In this document: positions 44,356 through 53,800 of the stretch, one piece after another | Numbering within the stretch: position 1 is the first letter of the stretch | How the letters are laid out: the number at the start of each line of letters is the position of its first letter | Source of the DNA: Thalassoglobus polymorphus | Lineage (GTDB): Bacteria; Planctomycetota; Planctomycetia; Planctomycetales; Planctomycetaceae | Length of the DNA: 64,000 nt | Reading direction: 5' to 3' | Assembly (NCBI RefSeq): GCF_007744255.1 | Contig: NZ_CP036267.1 | Coordinates: 5,220,001 to 5,284,000, forward strand | The notes under the pieces: generated by a model | Seen by the model: the letters and a program-made list of their open reading frames with translations, nothing else | Told to the model about the DNA's origin: nothing | The model's database searches: none | Translations under genes and position numbers: made by a program

Positions 44356-44373
44356 CACCAGTGCAACGCTTCC

Positions 44374-45744
44374 TCAACAGTTTTTGAGTCTGAATACGTT
44401 CTTCGGGCGTCCCTCTGTCGGCACTTGAAAGAAGCGCCCCAGCTTTCGCCGTTGCAGTTCATCAAGTGCGTCCTGTGCCGCTCCTGATCCCCGATACTTC
44501 GACTTCGCTTTTCGAAGTTCTTCGCTTGTGATCTCTCCACGAAACTGATCGCCAATCAGTTTCACCAGTTCAATCACATCAGGATCGAATCCCTGCAACG
44601 ATTGATAGACTCGCTGCGTTTGCCACTTAAACCATTCGACCAGTTGAATCGCTCTTTCAAGATTTTCGAGTTGAACACGTGATTCAACATTCTCCGCTCG
44701 CCCTTCAACCAGATCGATCAGATGAAAGATCAACGCAAACCGCAGGCAATACGCTTCCAGCTTCGAGTAAGCCGCTGCAATCGCTCCTTTGACATTTGCG
44801 GTTTCGATTCCATGTTGATTGACAAACTGAACAAATCGAGCACGTGCCGGTTTTGAGAGATAGCAGATTGTCGGCTTTTCTCCGCAGGGTATTTCGAACA
44901 GCAAACGAAACAGGTTTTCCATTTCTTCGGTCAGCGTTTCTTCAACTTCATCATCTGACCAGCACTTCGGGTTGATCGGCGGTTCGCAGAAGAGAAATCT
45001 GGCAGCCATGCCGTTTTCGGTATTCTCCCCAGCGAGTCGCTTTCGCAAAATGTCTGGTTGAATCGTGCCTGTGATTGAAACCGCTGCTCTGGGAATGAAT
45101 CTCATCGCCCCGTTTACCTTTCGATCATTCGAGATCGCTTCGGCGTTGAACATCGAAAGATACGTCGGAACGTCTGCCGATCCTTTCGCTTTGTATTGAC
45201 CGAAGGAGTCGAAAAACGCAGCAAGTTCATCTCGATAACAGAGCACTCCCCGCAAATTGACCGCTAAGATCTCAATCAATGCTTCGATCGTGGTATCGTT
45301 GACCAGACAGCGTTCATGTGTCGGTTCAATCGGTTTGGGTTCTTTCTTCTTCTTCGATCCTTTCGGATTTTCCGTTTCCCAGACGATAAACGCATTATCG
45401 TAATCTCTGAGTGCTCGCTTATACTGTTCGGTCTTCTCCTGGTGCCGTTGCTGCACAAAACAGGTTGCGTGCCTCGCTGCTGGGGATTTCATCGAACCAG
45501 ATGGAGCGATGATCGTCGTCCAGATCACAGCCGGTTCTCTCCAGCCTCTTTTGGCTTGCAAGACGACAGAATTCCCGATCGCTGTTGCCAGTACTGAGAG
45601 GATCGGGACACCGATCATCGACGGATCACAATGTAGCGACTGCGCTGATTGCCTGATGTATTCACGGACTGGATCAGGAAACTGATCGTAGGGAAACGGT
45701 TGCCATTCAGTTTCAGCTTGTTCAAGTGTTTCTTTCATCGACAT
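44374..45744 (-). CDS. DUF3987 domain protein
   Basis: 456 residues from ATG 45744, chosen for GGAGGG upstream and a 10-bp overlap with the preceding gene; longer starts at 45759 and 45798 exist. DUF3987 features are SAQSLHCDPSMIGVPILSVL, the P-loop-like APSGSMKSPAARH, LVNDTTIEALIEIL, LCYRDELAAFFDSFGQY and GENTENGMAARFLFCEPP. The fold is related to primase/helicase-type ATPases found in phages, plasmids and islands, where members may help element replication; no reaction is established. The C-terminus resembles a winged helix (GEITSEELRKAKSKYRG). It is likely co-transcribed with 45735-46184. Confidence 0.82.
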   Translation of the reverse strand: MSMKETLEQAETEWQPFPYDQFPDPVREYIRQSAQSLHCDPSMIGVPILSVLATAIGNSVVLQAKRGWREPAVIWTTIIAPSGSMKSPAARHATCFVQQRHQEKTEQYKRALRDYDNAFIVWETENPKGSKKKKEPKPIEPTHERCLVNDTTIEALIEILAVNLRGVLCYRDELAAFFDSFGQYKAKGSADVPTYLSMFNAEAISNDRKVNGAMRFIPRAAVSITGTIQPDILRKRLAGENTENGMAARFLFCEPPINPKCWSDDEVEETLTEEMENLFRLLFEIPCGEKPTICYLSKPARARFVQFVNQHGIETANVKGAIAAAYSKLEAYCLRFALIFHLIDLVEGRAENVESRVQLENLERAIQLVEWFKWQTQRVYQSLQGFDPDVIELVKLIGDQFRGEITSEELRKAKSKYRGSGAAQDALDELQRRKLGRFFQVPTEGRPKNVFRLKNC

Positions 45745-46184
45745 GCAACCACCCTCCATGCTGCCCGCAGTCGATCTTCGGCCTCCCAGATTTCCCATCG
45801 CTGGTGATAGAGTGCCTTCATCCGCAATGCGTAGTAGTCGACCAGCTGCGGTATTGTCGCTGCCCTGAGTGACTGTTCACACCAATAGTGAGCGGGCGCA
45901 GGGTATTCCCACGCCTTTGACCGTTCGACAAGCTGGATCACTTTTCTCGAATTCTCCAGACCAACCTGCATCGACTCGTGATAACAATAGCAATTCTTGA
46001 CAGCGACCAGCTTCCCGGTTTTATTGAGCGTAGTGATCGCCAGAAAGAGCACTCTCAAACGTTGGTCATAAAACCAGACCGGATCAAAATGATGTGGGAA
46101 TGAGTGTTTCAATCCGCAGCCGACTAAAACCAGTTCTGCGTACTGATCTGATGGCATCTTGCGATCCGAATATCTTTTGGACAT
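45735..46184 (-). CDS. Island protein of unknown function
   Basis: 149 residues from ATG 46184, with GAGGTGG a few bases upstream; the frame is open 17 more codons. No family recognised. It is Trp/Tyr/His-rich (YHQRWEIWEAEDRLRAAW) and mostly helical, with no signal or membrane segment. The gene overlaps the DUF3987 start by 10 bases, so the two are probably translated together and may act together. Confidence 0.65.
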   Translation of the reverse strand: MSKRYSDRKMPSDQYAELVLVGCGLKHSFPHHFDPVWFYDQRLRVLFLAITTLNKTGKLVAVKNCYCYHESMQVGLENSRKVIQLVERSKAWEYPAPAHYWCEQSLRAATIPQLVDYYALRMKALYHQRWEIWEAEDRLRAAWRVVACR

Positions 46185-46263
46185 AATCCACCTCACAAAG
46201 TGATTTCGAAAGAGATCAAAAGACCCATCGAGCACTGAACCTGCCCGATGGGTTGTTTTGTTT

Positions 46264-46551
46264 TCAAAGAAGCCCCGCAGCTTTTAGCTCTTCATCAGTG
46301 ACGCTTCCGTCATCCTGTTGAGCCATTGCTGCTTGAGTTTGAGCCTGTAGAAATGCGTCGAATGCGGCATCGGTCGTTTGCCAAGTTCCGCTGTGATAGA
46401 TCGCGGAAAGTTTGATCGTCCCGCCCCGCATCCCTTTTTTCACCCATCTCCAGATAGATGATGGATGCGGTCGCTTACCGGTTCGACGTTTCGCGACCGA
46501 TGCGACGTGTTCGAGAGTGCCTTCGAGTAGTTTTGCTTCGCATGAGGACAT
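46264..46551 (-). CDS. DUF1580 protein, HTH-like
   Basis: 95 residues from ATG 46551, with GGAAGGAG eight bases upstream; the longer frame to 46728 overlaps the neighbouring gene and is rejected. VAKRRTGKRPHPSSIWRWVKKGMRGGTIKL and the following TTDAAFDAFL match the DUF1580 pattern known from planctomycetes, which looks like a small MerR/excisionase-type helix-turn-helix. It may be a regulator or a directionality factor of the island. It sits between two unknown genes in one direction. Confidence 0.78.
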   Translation of the reverse strand: MSSCEAKLLEGTLEHVASVAKRRTGKRPHPSSIWRWVKKGMRGGTIKLSAIYHSGTWQTTDAAFDAFLQAQTQAAMAQQDDGSVTDEELKAAGLL

Positions 46552-46669
46552 AAAAAAACTCCTTCCATTGCTTGGGTGTGAAATCCAGTGCGATGGTTGG
46601 AGTTTCTCTGATAAAACAAAATTGTCGATTTCAATTCGGTCGAATTTAAGTTGTCCGCCGATGTTCCTC

Positions 46670-47452
46670 TTATCCGCCGATTGTATCGGCGGGTTCGGAG
46701 CTAGGTAGAGGAAGTCTATTAACCGCATGTGACCAAGTTTCTATGAGTGCATCATAGAGTTGCCGGTTGTATGGATACCGCAGTGGCTTTTGGCCTGGAT
46801 TTATTTCCGCTGGCCAATTTTGTCGACTGTCTCTCACTGTCCTCTCAGCTCTATGTACCTTTTTAGCTATCCACTGTACTGTGACATTTTTGAGGCTTAC
46901 TGATGGAGCTGTGTAATCCAATTTACTAAGAATGTAATCACGCTCACGAATCAACAAGACATTCACATTTACTAAACGGTCAATTAGATGATCAAATGGA
47001 TTTCTTTCGACATCTTGCTCGAAAGTTAATCTGAATTCAGGATCATCATAGTCTGGAGAATCCCGGTCAATAAGTTCTGATGAAGATGGAACACCACGAT
47101 TTTGACAATCCAATTGAAACTGATTCGCGATCTCCCAAGTAGTTTGAATCGCTAGATCATGGGCGTCGGTACCATAGATTCGAATGCAACCATAAAAACG
47201 AATTTCAACCTTCAATTCGCTATTGTAGAAACAGGTATTGCCGACAATAAATTTCCGGAGTGTTTCATTAGATTTCCAAGATGGTTGAACAGCATTCAGC
47301 GCTTCAATGGCAGACTCTGACAGTCCATCAAATTCATCCGCATATGAAACATCCCTCCTAGCGATTTCTACTAACCAAATTATCGTCTCTACGAATTCCA
47401 CGATCGAATCCGAGTAGTCTACAAATCTCTTTAACTCACTTTGGTCAGACAT
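46670..47452 (-). CDS. Island protein of unknown function
   Basis: 260 residues from ATG 47452, with GAGGGG upstream; a longer frame to 47503 exists. No family recognised. Residues 1-130 are mixed alpha/beta, and the middle is acidic (DRDSPDYDDPEF). Residues about 185-230 (LKNVTVQWIAKKVHRAERTV) look like a helix-turn-helix. This suggests a DNA-binding C-terminal half, as inference only. It is the first gene after the integrase terminator, with base composition more AT-rich than core genes. Confidence 0.65.
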   Translation of the reverse strand: MSDQSELKRFVDYSDSIVEFVETIIWLVEIARRDVSYADEFDGLSESAIEALNAVQPSWKSNETLRKFIVGNTCFYNSELKVEIRFYGCIRIYGTDAHDLAIQTTWEIANQFQLDCQNRGVPSSSELIDRDSPDYDDPEFRLTFEQDVERNPFDHLIDRLVNVNVLLIRERDYILSKLDYTAPSVSLKNVTVQWIAKKVHRAERTVRDSRQNWPAEINPGQKPLRYPYNRQLYDALIETWSHAVNRLPLPSSEPADTIGG

Positions 47453-47477
47453 AGCCCCTCGCGTCCCCTGCAGGAAA

Positions 47478-47557
47478 AAGACACCGGGACAATTCAGCCG
47501 CAAGGGTTAAGATGCTGAGTCAGTTCAGGTAGCTACTCCTGATCTGGTCCCGGTGTC
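47478..47557 (-). terminator. Long-loop terminator after the integrase gene
   Basis: AGACACCGGGAC (47478-47489) pairs with GTCCCGGTGTCT (47546-47557), a perfect 12-bp stem with a 56-nt loop. On the minus strand it ends in a run of five or more T, directly downstream of the integrase stop (47566). Confidence 0.72.
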
Positions 47558-47565
47558 TGTTTAGC

Positions 47566-48630
47566 TTAACCGACCTTCAGGATAATTTCAGCCGCTTTCT
47601 GTAGATCTCTTTCGGCATAAATTTGAGTCGTGGATTTCTCGCTGTGCCCTAAGACAACACGACTGGCGTCAATATCACCGAACTCACTGTTGATAGTCGT
47701 GGCTGCATTGTGGCGTAGTCGTCCTGGTCCCCAATGACCAACCTTTGCACGTTTGCAGGCTTTACGGATCGAGCTTTCCAGACCTCGCAGCGTGTACGGT
47801 TCGTTCTCTTCGCGCGGACGGAAAACAAATATATGAGACTGAACAGCATCAGCGATAAACGGCATTAGCAATGCCTGCCCTTTGGGACCGATGAAGATCG
47901 TTCGATCTTTTCCCCGCCAAGCGTTCTTGTGTGAACCGGGACGCAGCAACCAGACTTCGCCGCTGGTGTCGATGTCTCCCACTCGCATTCTTCGAACTTC
48001 AGAGACTCGAGCGCCGGTCAGAACCAATAGCTGACAGATCGTGGAAACTTTCTTCGTCATGCACGTCAAAGATGCAGCGAAATCATCATCAGGAACGGGA
48101 AGGATCGGTTCAGATTCCTTAGCGTCACATCGTCCTTTTTGAAGTCCTTTGACGCAATCAAGAGCCATGACGATCTCAGCCGGGACCATTTCATTCTCAA
48201 CACCCCACCGAAACACCGACTTCAACCGGGAGATTGATTTATTCACCTGAGTGCGAACATGCACCTTTTCAAGTTCAGATCGAACAGCTTTGAGCTTCAC
48301 TGGTCCAAACTCGGAACAGTAGACAGTGCGGAACATCGAAATCAGCAACTTCAGAGACTTGCGAAAATTGTTCGCTTCCCCGGTCGGCTTGCCGTTTTCA
48401 TCCACGTAGAACTGGTCGGCGTGCTGTTGAAAGGCAAGACACAACTGCCCGACTGTCGTGCTGTGTTTGCCAGTGGTGTCGTGAATTCGTCGCCAATGCA
48501 GAATTTCACGGTCGTAGGCTTCACGACTCTCTGGCGAATCGTAGGGACCGAGATAAATCTGTTTCCCGTTGACTCGTACAAACGCCTGGTTTGTGGATTT
48601 GTGAAGGCAATACTTTGGTTGACGCGGCAT
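47566..48630 (-). CDS. Tyrosine recombinase/integrase of the island
   Basis: 354 residues, ATG 48630 with AGGGG upstream. The N-terminal domain (VRVNGKQIYLGPYDSPESRE) is typical of planctomycete integrases. The catalytic domain has the first arginine in LTGARVSEVRRMRVGDID. The second box reads GPGRLRHNAAT, where the usual HxLRH has Gly in place of the first His. The end is VVLGHSEKSTTQIYAERD, with the late His and the nucleophile Tyr. The gene lies 140 bp from the tRNA-Leu 3' end, which is where it should recombine. Its activity is plausible but the missing first His deserves notice. Confidence 0.93.
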   Translation of the reverse strand: MPRQPKYCLHKSTNQAFVRVNGKQIYLGPYDSPESREAYDREILHWRRIHDTTGKHSTTVGQLCLAFQQHADQFYVDENGKPTGEANNFRKSLKLLISMFRTVYCSEFGPVKLKAVRSELEKVHVRTQVNKSISRLKSVFRWGVENEMVPAEIVMALDCVKGLQKGRCDAKESEPILPVPDDDFAASLTCMTKKVSTICQLLVLTGARVSEVRRMRVGDIDTSGEVWLLRPGSHKNAWRGKDRTIFIGPKGQALLMPFIADAVQSHIFVFRPREENEPYTLRGLESSIRKACKRAKVGHWGPGRLRHNAATTINSEFGDIDASRVVLGHSEKSTTQIYAERDLQKAAEIILKVG

Positions 48631-48768
48631 GATAATCCCCTGCGAATTTGGGACTACACTTTCGAAAAGTGTAGTCAGACCAGTTTCTAGGGTTACCGCA
48701 CTCGTGAGAGGTTAGCCAATGTCCAGCTAGAGTAACGACTTACAGCATTCAGAATACCTCAAAAAATA

Positions 48769-48790
48769 AATGCGGTTGAGAGGATTCGAA
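48769..48790. repeat. Right attachment site within the tRNA-Leu 3' end
   Basis: This 22-bp copy overlaps the T-arm and acceptor end of tRNA-Leu plus two bases beyond it, identical to 37443-37464. The tRNA is therefore kept intact by the integration. Confidence 0.92.
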
Positions 48791-48855
48791 CCTCCACGCC
48801 CTAAACGGGCACAAGAACCTGAATCTTGCGCGTCTGCCAGTTCCGCCACAACCGC
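48771..48855 (-). tRNA. tRNA-Leu (anticodon CAG)
   Basis: 85 nt. Acceptor GCGGTTG pairs with CAACCGC, discriminator A. Anticodon stem CAAGA/TCTTG holds loop TTCAGGT with anticodon CAG. The long variable arm (TGCCCGTTTAGGGCGT) is typical of class II tRNA-Leu, and the T-arm is GGAGG-TTCGAAT-CCTCT. CCA is not encoded. It is the insertion target of the adjacent island. Confidence 0.96.
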
Positions 48856-49251
48856 TTCGCGTGGGTTATATGGAAATTCGGCCTCATCAACAACCCAACT
48901 GTGAGTGCGAAATATCATGCGAGCCAATCTGGGAATACTTCTGATACCGAAACCTGCTGTGTCGCTTCATGCATCAGCAGCCAGCGAAACGGCTCTGCAC
49001 TCTTACCTCGTCTCAGGAAACTCCAATTGTGACCGAATGACTCTTTCGAGAGAGAAAGGACTCCCCGATTGGCCCCGAGCCCAGTTTTCACTGCATGCTC
49101 CCAAGCGTGGGTTTGAATAGCTGAGGGGTGATCCAGCCTGTGTGAGTGGATATGATGAAGCCGGAAGAAGAAACATCGAAGAAGAATCATCATTGCTCAG
49201 CGATGAGTTGATCGGTCTTACAGAAATTTGATGAATGGGGGAAAGATCTGC
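48856..49251. other. 396-bp intergenic region, nothing recognised
   Basis: Between tRNA-Leu and the aldehyde dehydrogenase gene. It should contain the tRNA promoter on the minus strand and the dehydrogenase promoter on the plus strand. No supported gene, repeat or strong hairpin was found. Confidence 0.5.
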
Positions 49252-50613
49252 ATGATTGTCACACGAAACCCAGCGACCGAAGAAGAGATTTCTAATTACC
49301 CGACCTTGAGCGCAGCGGAGCTACATTCTCGAATCGAGCGATCCGCTTCTGCATTCGAAAGTTGGAAATCAACATCCATTGAGCACCGGGCTGATTTGTT
49401 ACGACGGATCGCATCAGAGATTCGAAATTCGCTGGAAGACTCTGCTCGAATGATCAGCATCGAGATGGGAAAGCCGCTCAGCGAGGCCCGCGCAGAAGTT
49501 GAAAAATGTGCGGTCGGTTGTGAGTTTTACGCCGAGCATGGCCCAGGTTTTCTGGCTAAAGAAGAGGTCAAAACCGATGCCAGCAAAAGCTACGTACGAT
49601 TCGACCCGCTTGGAAGTGTCCTGGCAGTGATGCCTTGGAATTTCCCGTTCTGGCAGGTGTTGCGGTTCGCTGCCCCGACCCTTCTTGCGGGGAATGTCGG
49701 GCTGTTGAAGCATGCCAGCAATGTCACCGGCTGTGCTTTGGAAATCGAGAAAATCCTGCACCGTGCTGGAGTCCCGGAAGATGTCTTTCAAACACTGGTC
49801 ATCCCCTCTTCTGATGTCGCAAGTGTGATCGAGAACAGAAACGTTCGTGCGGTTTCGTTAACGGGTAGCGAAGCTGCAGGAAGCGCTGTAGCGGAGGTCG
49901 CTGGGAAACATTTGAAGAAGTTGGTCCTCGAACTGGGTGGCTCTGATCCGTTCATTGTTTTAGAGGATGCAGATCTGGAGAAAGTGATTCCGAAAGCCGT
50001 TCAGTCTCGTACGATGAACGCCGGGCAAAGTTGCATTGCTGCCAAACGGTTTCTCGTCGTTCAGTCAGTCTATCCTGAGTTTGTTGAGAGACTCACGGAT
50101 GCAATGCGGGAGATTCAATTGGGTGATCCTCTCGATGCGTCGACAAAGATGGGGCCGTTGGCTCGTGAAGACCTCGTGGAAGATCTGGATCAGCAAGTGA
50201 AGAAATCGATCTCGCAAGGAGCACAACTCGTGACCGGTGGGAAGAAGCTGGATCGCCCGGGCTACTTCTACGCCCCGACAGTCCTCGCCGGTGCGACCAC
50301 CGAGATGACTTGCCTGAAAGAAGAGACATTCGGCCCTGTTGCTTCTGTTGCCAGCGTTGCCAATGCGGATGAAGCAGTCCGGATTGCGAATTCATCAAAG
50401 TATGGGTTGGGAGGAAGCATCTGGTCTCAGGACATTTCCCGCGCCGAGCAACTTGCCGCTCAAATTGAATCCGGCTCTGTGTTCATCAACGACTTCACAA
50501 AATCCGATCCGAAAGTTCCCTTCGGTGGTGTGAAGGATTCCGGTTATGGGCGTGAATTGAGCGTCTTCGGCATTCGGGAGTTCGTGAACACGAAGACCGT
50601 TTGGATTGCGTAA
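49252..50613 (+). CDS. NAD(P)-dependent aldehyde dehydrogenase, succinate-semialdehyde type
   Basis: 453 residues from ATG 49252 (an in-frame start eight codons earlier is possible). ALDH motifs are the NAD-binding [53 protein letters not shown] (general-base Glu) and [13 protein letters not shown] (catalytic Cys). Length and NPATEEEI at the N-terminus fit the GabD1/Sad subgroup of succinate-semialdehyde dehydrogenases. It is cytoplasmic. The exact aldehyde cannot be proven; no GABA or lysine pathway gene is adjacent. Confidence 0.88.
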   Translation: MIVTRNPATEEEISNYPTLSAAELHSRIERSASAFESWKSTSIEHRADLLRRIASEIRNSLEDSARMISIEMGKPLSEARAEVEKCAVGCEFYAEHGPGFLAKEEVKTDASKSYVRFDPLGSVLAVMPWNFPFWQVLRFAAPTLLAGNVGLLKHASNVTGCALEIEKILHRAGVPEDVFQTLVIPSSDVASVIENRNVRAVSLTGSEAAGSAVAEVAGKHLKKLVLELGGSDPFIVLEDADLEKVIPKAVQSRTMNAGQSCIAAKRFLVVQSVYPEFVERLTDAMREIQLGDPLDASTKMGPLAREDLVEDLDQQVKKSISQGAQLVTGGKKLDRPGYFYAPTVLAGATTEMTCLKEETFGPVASVASVANADEAVRIANSSKYGLGGSIWSQDISRAEQLAAQIESGSVFINDFTKSDPKVPFGGVKDSGYGRELSVFGIREFVNTKTVWIA

Positions 50614-50807
50614 GAGAGACGGCTGAACGGTCCGGACTTTTTCAGGGGCGGGGAGGGCTGACACTCTCTCGAACAGCGAGTGACTCAAACTGTCCCCTCG
50701 AAAAATTCTCTGTGGCAGCGTACCCTTTCTATAGATTCTTTCAAACTGATGTTCGGGTTCAGACTCGTAGAGTACGGCAATTCCATTAGGAAATGCGTTC
50801 TACAAAA

Positions 50808-50832
50808 GCACACGTGTAGAGCAAACTGCTCT
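50808..50832. repeat. Dispersed intergenic motif with palindrome AGAGCA-AAC-TGCTCT
   Basis: GCACACGTGTAGAGCAAACT then GCTCT. Near copies occur at 10223-10242 and 61293-61316. It lies 49 bp upstream of the permease start. Confidence 0.7.
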
Positions 50833-50880
50833 AATATCAGTTCATTATTTCCGTAGCACTTGTGAAGAAAGCGTCGATTG

Positions 50881-53800
50881 ATGCAGGTCCGCAGTCTGCT
50901 TTTGAAAAGCCTCCGCTATTACTGGCGGACGAACTTGGCCGTCGTTCTGGGAGTCATTGCAGCGACGGCTGTGATCGGGGGCGCTCTGGTTGTGGGGGAC
51001 TCCGTGCGGGAGAGCTTGCGACAGATGTCTCTGGATCGTCTGGGAGAAATCGACCATGCCATCACCGGGGTAAGATTCTTTCGTGAACACCTTGCTGATG
51101 ACGTTGAGTCCGACGATGTTCGCGTTGCTCCCGCAATCATTATGCAAGGATCGGTCGTTCACGAACTTCCTGCAGATGCATCGAACGACACTCCAGAAAC
51201 AGAAACGAAAACATTGCGGGCCGGACAGGTGCAGGTTGTCGGAACAGATCAACGACTGTGGGAGATGCTCGAAACAAACGACATCGCTGCTCCCGAAGAG
51301 GGAGAAGTCGTACTGAATGAACGAGTCGCCAATCAAATCTCAGCTTCATTGGGAGATCAACTTTCAGTCATTGTCGAGATTCCTGCATCGATTCCGCGTG
51401 ACTCGCTGTTAGGAGACCGCGAAGAGACGGTCACCGAATTGGTGCTAACGGTCTCTGCGATTGCTCCCGAAGAATCGGGATTAGGCAGATTCGGATTGAA
51501 TCCCTCGCAACAAATCCCTCTCAACCTCTTTATAAATCTGCAGGATCTTCAGTCACAAACAGGACTCGCTGAAGTCCGGCGCTCGCGACGTAATCCGATC
51601 GCCAAACCGGCTCGCATCAATGCGATGTTCTTCTCAATGAAAGAGAATTCGAGAGAGAGCATTCTACCCGGCGTGGCTGAACAACTCACTAGCGATATCG
51701 CCAAGCATGTCTCGCTGAGTGACTTAGCATTGCGTATTGTCGAAAACCAAGAGCATGGTTACCTGTCTCTCGAAAGTGAGCAGATGATTCTGGAGAACTC
51801 GCTGTCCGAGCAAGCGATAGAAGCTGCGAATCAAATTGATGCAGCCGTTTCTCCGGTGCTCGTCTATTTGTTAAACGAAATCTGGAATCCTGAAAACCCT
51901 GATCAATACTCAATGTATTCCATCATTGCAGGGATCGATCCGGTTTTGCCCAAGCCGTTCGGTCCGTTTGAATTTCAGGGAGAATCGACTCAGCTGAAGC
52001 CGGGAGAAGTCTATCTAAATGACTGGATTGCGAAAGATCTTGAGGTTGGTTTCGGAGACTCAATTCAGGTGAAATACCATGTCGTTGGGGACCGTGGGGA
52101 ACTTCCAGAAGACGAGGCTTCGTTCAAGGTTGCTGGAATTGTGAAGCTGCAAGGTGTGGCCGACGATACCGGGTTCACGCCTAATGTCCCGGGGGTGACC
52201 GATGCAAAAACGTACGGCCAATGGCGACAACCGTTCCCACTCAAAGAGGATATGATCACCGACCGCGATGATTTGTACTGGGATAATACTGAAACCGATC
52301 GCGAGGACGATTATCGAACCACACCGAAGATTTTCACATCGCTGGAAACTGCTCAAAGCATCTGGAACAGTCGATACGGAAACTTAACTTCCGTTCGATT
52401 TGCTCCAAAAAATGGGCAACCACTGGCGGAAGTTCAAGAGGAGTTCGAAGCGAAATTTCTCAGCAGCTTGAAGCCGACGAGCACTGGGTTAATTGTTCAG
52501 CCGATCAAAGCTGTCGGCCTCCAGGCTTCTGCAGGAACAACAGACTTTACCGGGTTGTTTCTTGGATTCAGTTTCTTCCTGATCCTCGCTGCCATCATTC
52601 TTGTCGGGTTGCTGTTTCGACTGGGGATTGAAACCCGGCTCAGCGAGTTTGGCCTGCTGCTGGCCCTCGGCTTAACCCCCAAGCAAGTTCGTCGCTTGTT
52701 TCTATCAGAGGGAACCATCCTGGTTCTGATCGGTGGCGTGCTGGGCTCGGTCGCTGCCGTCTGTTATGCGGGGGTGATGGTATATGGCTTAAAAACCTGG
52801 TGGTACGGAGCCATTGGAACACAATTCCTGTTCCTGTCTATTCAGCCCGGTAGCCTGATCACCGGACTGTTGATCACCGTTGTCGTGGCAATTGGAGTCG
52901 TATTTCGAGTCTTGTGGCAAACGCGAAAGCAATCGACGCGAAGCTTGCTTAACGGAGAGTCCGCCGGGACAGCACTGGCGAGCGCTGCACAGAATCGGCT
53001 TTCGAAATGGGTCGCGATCAGTTCATTTACAGTTTCCATGTTACTGCTGGTTTCGATGCTGACTGGCCTTATTCCAGATATTGAAGCCTTCGGCGGGTTT
53101 TCATGGAAGATTGTGCTGTTCTTTGTCGTTGGCATAGGCATGCTGGTAAGTGGACTCGCTGCCATCTCAGCCGTTCTCGGCTCAAACGATGCCGTGAAAA
53201 TCCAAGGAGCGGTCTCGGTCGCTCGAGCAAAACTAGGACTTCGTAATGCGGCCCGCAATCGGCAGCGAAGCGTCATGACTGCCAGCCTGATTGCCTCGGC
53301 AACGTTTATCATCGTCGCCGTCGGGGCAGGGCAGCAAAATCCTGCGGGCTTGGAACCGGTCGCACAGTCGGGAAATGGGGGATTCACCCTCGTTGCAGAA
53401 ACAAACATCCCCGTGCTGAATGATTTGAACACTGAAGAAGGTCGTTCAAAACTGGGCTTTGATGTTCTGAATGAAAAGCAGAATGCGATTCTGGATCAGG
53501 CAACGGTCATGCCGTTTCGCGTGAAGCCGGGCGAGAATGCAAGCTGCTTAAATCTGTATCAAACGCAACTCCCGACAGTTCTCGGAATTCCGGACGATGT
53601 TTTACAGGAATTCATCGAGAAGAATCGTTTCCGCTTTGCTGACACACCGGGTGAACATCCATGGGAACTGTTGAACGAACCGCTCGAATCCGGAAACATC
53701 CCTGTGTTAGGGGACATGAACACGCTGATGTACAGCCTTCACAAGGCGATCGGCGAAACCATCATTGTTCCAGAGGAAGAGACTGCTGAGGAGACTCTGG

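Larger units (their letters stand above)
37465..48790. mobile_element. tRNA-Leu-integrated genomic island carrying a type I R-M operon
   Basis: An 11.3-kb segment bounded by a 22-bp direct repeat derived from the tRNA-Leu 3' end. The tyrosine integrase (47566-48630) lies next to the intact tRNA, and all identified genes run on the minus strand away from it. Cargo is three unknown or domain-only genes, DUF3987, hsdMSR with an internal RAYT insertion, and a small HTH protein at the far end. The layout fits an integrative element; no conjugation genes or capsid genes are visible. Confidence 0.9.
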
